Positions 47,721-55,708 of a DNA stretch of 64,000 nucleotides are shown here, piece after piece. The translations under genes and the position numbers were made by a program. Source of the DNA: Linnemannia schmuckeri (lineage: Eukaryota > Mortierellomycota > Mortierellomycetes > Mortierellales > Mortierellaceae). The stretch's first letter is position 1; each line of letters begins with the position of its first letter. The notes under the pieces were generated by a model. The model was not told the origin of the DNA, searched no databases, and was given only the letters and a program-made list of their open reading frames with translations. Location of the stretch: NCBI GenBank assembly GCA_029449235.1, contig JANATG010000010.1:682001-746000 (forward strand), written 5' to 3'.

Positions 47721-49574
47721 CTAGATACGAATAAAGGGGATTCTTCCCATCCTCTCCATCAATGACAATCTCCTCCTTCCTAACAGACTCTCCATCAACC
47801 GCTCATCAGCTGCGCGTGGTTCCTTGGTCGCTCCAGGGCAGGTTCGATCCTCATGTGTGGCTAGCGAAGCGCCACACGGGCAGAACCCATCACGCGTGAT
47901 GTAACCGTATCCTCGACTCCAGTCACCTCGGGCGCCGGTGTATTTGGATGTTTTGTCCTTGGCAGAGATACCTTGCATCTGCTCCCACGCGATCGTCGTG
48001 GAGCATCGGGGTTTCCAGATCAGCTCTGAGGCCTGCGTCTCCAGGTAGCCAATAAACTTGTGAAGGACCGTCTTGGCAATGGACCATGGGGTCCTGAAGG
48101 CCGAGGACCACTCAGTCAACATGCTCTTGAAGGTGATTCCGCGAAGAAGGTCCGAAACGTGCCACTTGGGGTTTTCATCACGATCGGGAGCAGGACTACC
48201 GCTGTGCACGGCTCGAGCTCCACCGATAGAAGAGAATCCCCGAATATGATCCGCATCCGAGGGGGACTGCCAGTATATGGGTACTGGCCGTGGTGCTTGA
48301 CGACCATTGTCAGTTGCTCGCTTGTGTTCACGCTTTCTGGCGGCATTGTAGCTATTTGTTGCCTGAACGCCCCATTCATCAATCTTGCCCATGGCCTCCT
48401 TCCATATCGCAGTGGTTGTCTCAACAGTAGAGGGGCATCTCCAGACGTGCTCATTGTCCTCCTCCTCCTGCTCACATTGTCGACACAGGCAGGTTGAGTA
48501 CAAATCAGGCTTCCGAGCCTGCATGGAGTTCAATGTTGGCAACATTCTATGCAGCTTCTTGATATGATGTGTTCGTTGGTGGGAGTCCTTGCTGTTGCTG
48601 TAGAAGGTGAAGACGGCGCGTCTGTCATGGACATGGGCCAAGGTCGAACTCCATTCCACATCGTCAATGTCCGAGATCGCCCTCTTGACCCGTCTTTGTG
48701 ATATCCAGACTTGATGATGGCGGATTGTCGATTGTTGTTTGAGGAGCTGTTGCAGATCGATTTCGACAAGCCCGCCATTGCAATGTGTAAAGCTCGTGAT
48801 GTCCGTCTATTGAGTAAGATCCACTACCAAAGGCACCGTAACACTCTGTGCTGCCGCCTTTGCCGCCTGATCCGCTAGCTCATTTCCTTGAATGTTGTTG
48901 TGTCCCTTGATCCATACCACTTCGACTCCGCCTGGTCGAGATTCCACAACCTGCCATAATACCGCCCAGATACCGGCATAAGTGCTCCTGAATCGTCTCC
49001 TCGGTAAGGCATCTTGACGATTCTTCACCATATGATGATACTGTTCCACCACCGACTGGTTGTCCAGTTTGACCACAATGTTTTGTTCCGGAGGTGCTGA
49101 CAGGACTGCGGCTAGTAAACCCATGAGCTCAGACTTGGCCGAGGATGCATGACCGTCCGTTCGTCCTTGTACTGTCAGGGGATTGTCCTGAGTAAGGTCC
49201 ACCACTCCAAAAGCCAGTGACACGTCGGATGTTCCTGAGTTTAGAAGAGATCCATCCGAGTACAAAACTCGGGGGGTGGAGTTGTCTACTGGTGTGTTCT
49301 GTATTGCTCGCATGGACGCTGCTTCCGCCGGTGAGAGACAAAGTGGGCCGAATGTTGTGGTGAGGGGTCCTGGTGCTGCGAGCGGTTGGACTCGGTACCG
49401 TTCTTGCAAAGGGAAGTTCGAGGTTGTGTCAAAGGCTGATTTGCGTAGTAGTTGGGTCTTCTTGGGTCGGGGCATCGTCTCCTTTAGGCGAGAGACGACC
49501 GAGCGATGGTGAAGACGGTGAGCCTTTTTTTCCTGTTGCTGCTGTTGTTTCTTGTCACGGAGGGACTCTTGCAA
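47721..49574 (-). pseudogene. LINE RNase H plus CCHC C-terminal region (copy A)
   Basis: The RNase H fold has YSDGSLL (Asp), KSELMGLLAAV (Glu), KLDNQSVV (Asp) and KGHNNIQGNELADQ (His, Asp), so catalytic residues look intact. An in-frame TAG at about 48807 follows VDLTQ; copy B reads DLAQQTDI there, so a CAG codon became TAG. Beyond it the C-terminal region has a zinc knuckle CRQCEQEEEDNEHVWRC (C-x2-C-x8-H-x4-C) and a second Cys/His cluster, CPCGASLATHEDRTC. It ends MERMGRIPFIRI. Such CCHC knuckles are typical of the C-terminus of Tad/L1/I-type LINE ORF2 proteins. Confidence 0.82.
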
Positions 49575-49589
49575 ACGTGAGACAACAGA

Positions 49590-50700
49590 TTAGTGCTGAA
49601 GACAAAGTGCCTCTGCTTCCTGTTGCTTTCTGGCTCGAAGGGATTCCTGTAAACGAGATTCCACTGCTGCTCTGTTCAGTCTGGTTTCCATATCCGAGCG
49701 GAGAGAATCAAGGTGGCGAGTTCGGTACTCATTGACAGCCTCGGTGGCTCGGCGACGTATTCCAAGGGCAACGGTCTTGCGACGACTAGCAACAGACTGA
49801 ACACGCGCAGCTGCATTGACAGCGTCATGGTCGACGTTGGACAGCATGGCGGTTAGGTCTTGCGGTCTCTTAGCAAGTTGCTTCCGATACTGAGCTCTGA
49901 GGGCGTCATACTTGGTGGTGTTCTTCGCCTGAAGCTTCTTGATCTCGCAGGTAATGCGTAGGATCTCGGCGTTGTATTCTGCCGCGGGACGAAGGAGACG
50001 GTGTCTGCAGGTGCTGTCCAGGGAGGCGACTGCCCGCGCGAAGCTAGGGTCAGTTGCATTGGGTGGAAGAGGAGATTGAGTGTGAGGAGATAAGAGAATA
50101 GATACAGGTGTTGGAGTGGAGGTAGCTGGCGTGTTGAATGGTGTGTCTGTGCAGGAGAGGAGAGGTGCAGGTCGATCAGATGTAGCAGAGAGTACAGGGC
50201 TCGAGACTGGGACTGGGATGACGATAGGCGACGAGACTGTAACTGGGGTGACTACGGTCGGCGAAGCAGGGGATAGTGACGACGGAGGAGGTGAGAGTGT
50301 AAGTGGTGAATAATGTGGCTGTGGCGAAGATGGCAATGAGCTGACTGGCAAAGGAAGTGAGAGGGGAGGAAGAGAGGAGGGTGGAGAGGGAGGTGGAGGA
50401 AGTGAAGGATCAAATAATAAAGAAGAGACGGGTGCAGATAAAAGATCGATAGGTGGTACACTAGATAGAAAGGAAAGAGGTACTAGGGAGAGAGGAGCTA
50501 TTGGAGGGATTGTGGAGGGGGCAGCAAGGGGAAAGGAAGGATGAGAGGAATGAGAAAGAGAGGAGGAAACAAAAGAAAAGAGATGGACAGAAGAAGAAGA
50601 TGGAACAAGAGAGGGAGAAGAAAAGGATGTGATAACAGGTGGATTAATAGTAAAGTAAGAGGAGACATCAAAGACAAGGGAAGGATCAGATGAAAACGAG
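49590..50700 (-). pseudogene. LINE N-terminal coiled-coil region (copy A)
   Basis: A continuous frame beginning as a long Ser/Pro-rich segment, then a basic helical region (EILRITCEIKKLQAKNTTKY, SRRKTVALGIRRRATEAV, RLQESLRARKQQ). A TAA at 49590 separates it from the RNase H frame, but the frame is the same and the text continues as SVVSRLQESLRDKK, so one nonsense change explains the split. The VSRLQESLR unit occurs in tandem. The basic coiled coil resembles an ORF1-type nucleic-acid-binding segment. No ATG is clear at the upper end, in line with 5' truncation. Confidence 0.6.
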
Positions 50701-50745
50701 AACCTCTGTCATGAACATGGGGGCCTTGGCCGATTTCTCCATGAA

Positions 50746-52506
50746 TTTTTTTTTTTTCATACGCAATTTTATTTCTCCAGTGAAGAGCCCAAGAAAGGCA
50801 TTCGATAGTGAAAGGAGCTACATACCAAACTCTTCCAAGAGCCATCCACCAGTCGCAGTCCGGTCCACAACCTGGCTCTGCGCAACAATTGCCGCTGCTC
50901 CTCACAGCTTCAATAGAAGAAAATAAAACTAAACACGAAGAAAAGGAATTCTTCCCATCCTCTCCATTAATGACAATCTCCTCCTTCCCAACAAACTATC
51001 CAGCAACCGCTTATCGGCCGCGCGTGGATCCATGGACGCTCCAGGGCAGCGCCCATTCTCATGTGTGGCTAGCGAAGCGCCACACGGGCAAAATCCATCT
51101 TGTGTGATGTAGCCGTATCCCTGACTCCAGTCACCTCAGGGACCTGTGTACTTGGAGGTCTTGTTCTTGACGGAAATGCCTTGTGTCTGCTCCCACGCGA
51201 TCGTCGCGGAGCACCGAGGCTTCCATATCAACTCCGAAGCCTGCGCCTCCAGGTAGCCAACAAACCTATGCAAAACTGTCTTGGCGATGGACTGTGGGGT
51301 CCGGAAAACTGCGGACCATTCAGCTAACATACTCTTGGGGGTGATACCGCGAAGGAGGTCCGAGACACTCCACTTGGGATTCTCATCACGATCGGGAGCA
51401 GGACTGCCGCTGTGCACGGCTCGAGCTCCACCGATAGAAGAGAATCCTTGAACATGTTCCGCATCCGAGGACGACTGCCAGTGTATGGGGACCGGCCTTG
51501 GCATCTGGCGTCCATGGGCAATTGCACGATCATATTCACGCTTCCTGGCGGCGTTGTAGCTGTTTGTTGCCTGTACACCCCACCCATCAATCCTATCCAT
51601 GGCCTCCTTCCAGATCGTAGTGGTGGTTTCTGCAGCAAGGGGACAATTCCAGACATGTTTGTTGTCCTCCTCCTCAAGCTCGCATCGTCGGCACAGGCAG
51701 GTCGAATAAAGGTCCGATTTGCGCGCTTGCATAGAGTTCAAAGTGGGCAACATGCCATGCAGCTTCTTGATGTGATGTGTACGTTGGTGAGAGTCCTTGC
51801 TGTTGCTGTAGAATGTAAAGACGGCTCGCCTATCATGAACATGGGCCAGGGTTGATCGCCACTCCACGTCCTCGATGTCTGGGATCGCCCTCTTGACTCG
51901 CCTCTGTGCTGTCCAGGCCTGATGATGCTGAATTGTCGTTTGTTGTTTGAGCAGCTGCCGAAGATCAATCTCCACAAGCCCACCGTAACAATATGCAAAG
52001 TTTCTAATGTCCGTCTGTTGCGCCAGATCCACCTGTCAAGAAAGCAGATCGAGGAGCATAAAAGGACAATAGAAAGAACCTCGATCAGTGATTAGGGAAA
52101 CTGAGTATGAGAAAAGGGGTAGATGTATATATTTGGCGATACCAAGTAAAGAACTATCAATTTACTATGTAAGAGTTCTTTTATACTTGTTAGGTGGGCG
52201 AAGTCACAAGAACAAGCCTTAGCTCGATCTTGTCTCGTGACACCACCACTACGGGTACTGTGTCGCTCTGTGCAGCCTCCTTTGCCGCCTGGTCTGCAAG
52301 CTCATTCCCATGTACATTGCTATGTCCCTTTATCCACTCCACCTCAACCCCGCCTGGCCGAGTTTCCACAATCTGCCAGAGTACCGCCCAAATACCAGCG
52401 TACGTGCTCCTGAACCGCTTCCTGGGCAGAACATTCCGACGATTCTTTACTAGTCGGCGGTACTGGTCTACCACTGACTGGTTATCAAGGCGAACTATAA
52501 TGTCCT
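50746..52506 (-). mobile_element. LINE copy B, 5'-truncated, with 14-bp TSD
   Basis: The 3' end is an A tail (T run from 50746) and the 5' end breaks inside RNase H (DIIVRLDNQSVVDQY). The 14-base word GATTTCTCCATGAA lies at 50732-50745 and again at 52507-52520, a perfect target-site duplication. Its reading frame matches copy A: RNase H part 52506-52248, then, after an inserted solo LTR, 52033-51136 with the CCHC knuckle (CRRCELEEEDNKHVWNC). A TGA near 51143 ends the frame at KYTGP where copy A reads GARGDW, a CGA-to-TGA change. Confidence 0.9.
52034..52242. mobile_element. Solo LTR, 209 bp, 5-bp TSD
   Basis: Interrupts RNase H of LINE copy B. It begins TGTCAAG and ends GTGACA, with TG...CA ends. 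The 5 bases CCACC lie on both sides (52029-52033 and 52243-52247). Removing the LTR and one TSD restores the reading VPVVVDLAQQTDI, parallel to copy A. A 5-bp TSD fits Ty3/gypsy or Ty1/copia elements. Confidence 0.88.
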
Positions 52507-52520
52507 GATTTCTCCATGAA

Positions 52521-53352
52521 AAAAAAATAGCGAAAATTGGTGGCGTGTTGGTGGCGTAAAAAGAGAAATACGTGAATAAAGGAGGGTGAATTCACGATAC
52601 AATTGTGGAGGACTCCAGCAACTTCTGCAGGAGGTACCACGCAGTCTCAACTAGACTGGCAAAGACGACACAGAGGAAGAGGGAAGGGGGAGCTGTGATC
52701 TCTCCGATCACAGACAGGGACAGCGTAGAGGAAGAGGGAAGGGGGGCTGTGAACTTCTCCGAACACAGGTAAGAGACAACTAGAGTGGTGCGGATCTTCG
52801 GGCGCACAAGGGGATGCTAGAAGGAGCAGGATTGACAACAGGGCGAAGATGCTGTTTCAATCGTGCCTTCTAGGTGTCCTTTTATACTATCTGGGACTAA
52901 GCTACTGAATTGAGAGAATAACACGAATATGGGAAAAAAGAAGTGACTCGGGGAACTACTACTAACTGGTGTACCATCCTTTCTGGCTGTTGAGACTCGG
53001 AAAGGGTAGGGGGCGAGTCGAAAGAGAAGAGCAACCAACGTGAACACGGTTGAAGAAAAGAAAAAGAAAAAGGGAATAAAAGCAAGGAAAAAGCCAAACA
53101 AAGTTGACTCGGGTTGCTAGCTCATCATGGGTTCATGAAACGGTGCAACCAATGGGGTCGTGGTATCTTATAGATAGTGGTGAAGATGGTAGGCGACGTG
53201 TTGGATGTTCGGGGAAAAGGGAACAAACAAAGAGAGCAAAAAAAGTATCAATGGTAAAAGTAAGGCGTAATTAATGGCCAAAAAAAGATAGTGGAAATTG
53301 GTGGCGTGAAAGGGAGAAAACACGTGAATAAAAGAGGGTGAATTCACGACAC
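52521..53352. repeat. Region bounded by ~80-bp direct repeats
   Basis: 52521-52602 and 53280-53352 are similar: A run, ATAG, AAATTGGTGGCGTG, then CGTGAATAAA, GAGGGTGAATTCACGA. Between them lies a 42-bp duplication (52672-52713 and 52727-52768; AGAGGAAGAGGGAAGGGG core). No ORF is convincing. This could be a small non-autonomous element with terminal direct repeats, or two insertions of one repeat. Confidence 0.55.
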
Positions 53353-53852
53353 ATGTTCAAAGTCGCTGGCCTAGGGGTGGGTGAGCACCACTTGGAGATG
53401 ATCCAGCAACTCACGTGATGAGCTCAGGGATGCTGCCTGGCCTGTACCGTCTAACTGCGGCTACACAGCACCAGGGATCTTCCTAACAACCGTAGGTATC
53501 CAGACGCCACCTGCCAGGACCCGGATGAGGGGATGCAGGGAACTAGGCGTCTGGGAACCGGAGGCAAAGTACAGCAAGTGGAAGATCTTTAATAAAGTGT
53601 GCTAATTTCTAGTTACTAATGATAGGTGATAAAAAGAGGGGATAGGGGGCGTACCTGGGAACCGGAGGCAAAGGACAGCAAGTGGAAGATACCTTGCTGT
53701 CTGCTCCGATCCAGGCCAACTAATATAGGGTCAAGGGCACTCGGGTCTACGTCACCGCCTCTCTTGATCGCTGTTACTATTCTAGTTGGTGGCGCCAGAA
53801 GATAAGTTACTAGGTTCTAGCACACAATTTATCAGTAAGCAGTAGTGTCTCC
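53353..53852. other. Spacer upstream of the tRNA gene with direct repeat
   Basis: No gene. The segment CTGGGAACCGGAGGCAAAG with about 17 more bases occurs at 53551-53586 and 53654-53689. Near 53788 the sequence TGGTGGCGCC resembles a retroelement primer-binding site. Retroelement debris next to a tRNA gene is plausible but not proven. Confidence 0.4.
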
Positions 53853-53924
53853 GCCCGCTTAGCTCATTGGTAGAGCGTCTGCCTAGTAAGCAGAAGGTAG
53901 CAGGTTCGATCCCTGCAGTGGGCA
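53853..53924 (+). tRNA. tRNA-Thr (anticodon AGU)
   Basis: A 72-nt cloverleaf without intron. Acceptor GCCCGCT pairs with AGTGGGC (one G-U). The D arm is GCTC...GAGC with loop ATTGGTA. The anticodon arm is TCTGC, loop CTAGTAA, GCAGA, giving anticodon AGT. The T arm is GCAGG, loop TTCGATC, CCTGC. Discriminator base A. The A and B boxes are intact and a T-rich stretch (CTTTCTTTT) follows as the Pol III terminator. Confidence 0.96.
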
Positions 53925-54166
53925 CTTTCTTTTGATTGTCTCCTGCTTTCTAACTTTTTGATCGTCCCGCCATCTTTTACTAGAGGTGTACCCGGTGCGA
54001 AGCCCCGGGAGCGCCTCTTCTTTTTTTTTTAGTAACTCAGAAACGGGTTCTGAGTTATTAAAAAAAAAAAACCCTAAAAGATCCCAAGGCACCGGTGAGT
54101 GATATATGTAAGAGGATCAAGTGTTTTCATGGCGCCAGGGCATGCAACTTCCCCTTTGATCGTCCA
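53925..54166. other. Spacer after the tRNA
   Basis: Contains a Pol III-type T run directly after the tRNA and a short inverted repeat with AACTCAGAA...TTCTGAGTT arms between A and T runs near 54020-54070. No gene. Confidence 0.5.
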
Positions 54167-54168
54167 GG

Positions 54169-54255
54169 TTTGAGCAGGCTACGACAACATTATGAGATTT
54201 GAACAGGCTACGACAACATTATGAGATTTGAACAGGCTACGACAGCATTGCGAGA
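54169..54255. repeat. 29-bp tandem repeat, three units
   Basis: The unit TTTGAACAGGCTACGACAAC plus ATTATGAGA is repeated three times; the first and third units differ by a few bases. There are no spacers between units, so this is a minisatellite and not a CRISPR array. Confidence 0.9.
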
Positions 54256-54531
54256 AGCTCGGTGCTTTTTTTTTTTGTTGTAAGTAGCTTGGTACACTGA
54301 AAGACGAAAGGAGAGCAAGGTTCCTTTTTTGGGATTTTACGACCGCGTCTGTTGTTCAGTTGCTTAATTGGTCCAATAGATCTCACTTTGTGAGGACCTT
54401 CGCTGCGCGAAGGAGGTTTCGATCCCTGTCTATGTAAAGTGAGCCGAAAGGGAGACTATTCATTTTTTCATTCTTTTCCTCATTTTTTCCCTTTCGTTTT
54501 TTTTTTGTGGCGCATTTTTCTACAGTTACGT

Positions 54532-54611
54532 TAGGCTCGACTCCACCCCCCAGGAGAAGGGCATGAGGCAAGCCTCATGCTCGCTTCTCGAGGGAAGTGG
54601 AGCCAAGCCTA
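54532..54611. repeat. Strong 80-nt hairpin
   Basis: Outer arms TAGGCTCGACTCCAC and GTGGAGCCAAGCCTA pair with two mismatches. The inner GCATGAGGC-AA-GCCTCATGC is a perfect 9-bp stem with a 2-base loop. The middle GGAGAAG/CTTCTC also pairs. Whether it is transcribed is unknown. Confidence 0.75.
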
Positions 54612-54810
54612 CAGATATGTTCCAACTCTCAAGAATCGTGGCCAGTGCACTTTAATGTTATTTCCATCTTGACTCATGTTTAGAAAGGGAAGAAAAACAA
54701 CTTGGTGCTTGTAACCGGACATACACGCCAAGAACAAAAAAGAAAAGGAAAATAAACTTATTATGTGGCAATACACTCGGATGAAAGAAAAAAAGAGGTT
54801 AGTCAAGGAA

Positions 54811-54868
54811 CGAAAAGAAGCGAAAAGAAAAGAAAAGAAAAGAAAAGAAAAGAAAAGAAAAGAAAAAA
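54811..54868. repeat. (AAAAG)n microsatellite
   Basis: Roughly eleven AAAAG units in tandem. The Lys/Arg/Glu-rich frame crossing it is an artefact. Confidence 0.95.
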
Positions 54869-54994
54869 GAACTCAATGTGTGGATAGTGTACTCGCAACA
54901 GGAAAGTATGGGCTCCAAGTACAAAAAAGAAACAAAAAGAAATGAAAAAAGAAGCCATTTGTCGCAGACAACGCAGGCTCGCGCGTCAAAGGAA

Positions 54995-55033
54995 GAATAG
55001 AGGCGTCGGTGCTAGCTACCGACGCCACTATTC
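54995..55033. repeat. Near-perfect 39-nt hairpin
   Basis: GAATAG-A-GGCGTCGGT pairs with ACCGACGCC-A-CTATTC around the 7-base loop GCTAGCT, with a single A-A mismatch. It resembles a small fold-back element or terminator-like stem, but no gene ends here. Confidence 0.8.
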
Positions 55034-55491
55034 TCATTTATTATGAAAGACAGTAGATGTAGTTTGTTACGGATTCTTCTCGATATACACCTTTCATTAT
55101 CATTTCCTTCCCACTCCCATTCGCAATGTTTTCATACCATTCTGCTCATCAGACCAAACCCTGATATAATCCGCTCCCAATATCCGACTTCGATCCACGA
55201 CACCATTGTGTGATAGAGCACCCGGAAGCCAAAAAAAAAAAACAGCATGAACATTGAAGAACGGGAAAGAAAGTGAAGAAGAAAAAGAAAAGAAATCAAA
55301 AAAAGAAAGAAAGAGAGAAAGAAAGAAAAGAAAGAAAAAATAGGCCGATGTGTAGCCTGTGCACTCGGATGAAAAAAAAAAAAAAAAAAAAAAAAAAACG
55401 GCCAGTCGTTTACGCTCTGACACGATCATCAAAGTATGAAAACGAATGAAAATAAGCACTTACACAGCCAGCGCGTCTAGATTTTTTTTGT

Positions 55492-55708
55492 ACGCAATTT
55501 TTTTTCCATAGTAATAAAAAGCCTAAGGGAGGTATTTGAGAGCGAAAGGAGACTGCATACCAAACTCTTTCAAGCGCCATCCATCAATCGTGATCCGGTC
55601 TACAACATGGCTCTATGCAACAATTGCCGCTGCTCTTCATGGCTGTAACGGAAGACTCCTCACAGCCTCAATGGAAGACTCCTCACAGCCTCAAAAAAAA
55701 AAAAAAAG
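55492..55708 (-). mobile_element. LINE 3'-UTR fragment (same family as A-C)
   Basis: From the T run at 55492-55499 the sequence follows the 3' UTR of copies A and B (GTACGCAATTT, CATACCAAACTCTT, CAACAATTGCCGCTGCTC). It ends in a duplicated TCCTCACAGCCTCAA word and an A run at about 55694-55708. This is a severely 5'-truncated copy. Confidence 0.8.

Larger units (their letters stand above)
47531..50707 (-). mobile_element. LINE-like retroelement copy A
   Basis: Minus-strand non-LTR element with a poly-A tail (T run 47531-47548), a 3' UTR to about 47720, and one long damaged reading frame above it. It is flanked by ATGTTCATG(A/G)CAGA on both sides, a 14-bp target-site duplication with one mismatch. 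This shows insertion into copy C. The 5' end, at about 50707, lies in the Ser/Pro-rich coding part, so it is probably 5'-truncated. No endonuclease or reverse transcriptase domain is present between the N-terminal region and RNase H. Confidence 0.75.

Noticed and set aside
54169..54255. Short repeated units suggesting a CRISPR array
   Set aside because: The units are contiguous with no spacers, and the DNA is eukaryotic.
54340..54440. Second tRNA candidate with TTTCGATCCC
   Set aside because: The T stem does not pair, and no acceptor or anticodon stem can be formed; at most a degraded tRNA-like sequence.
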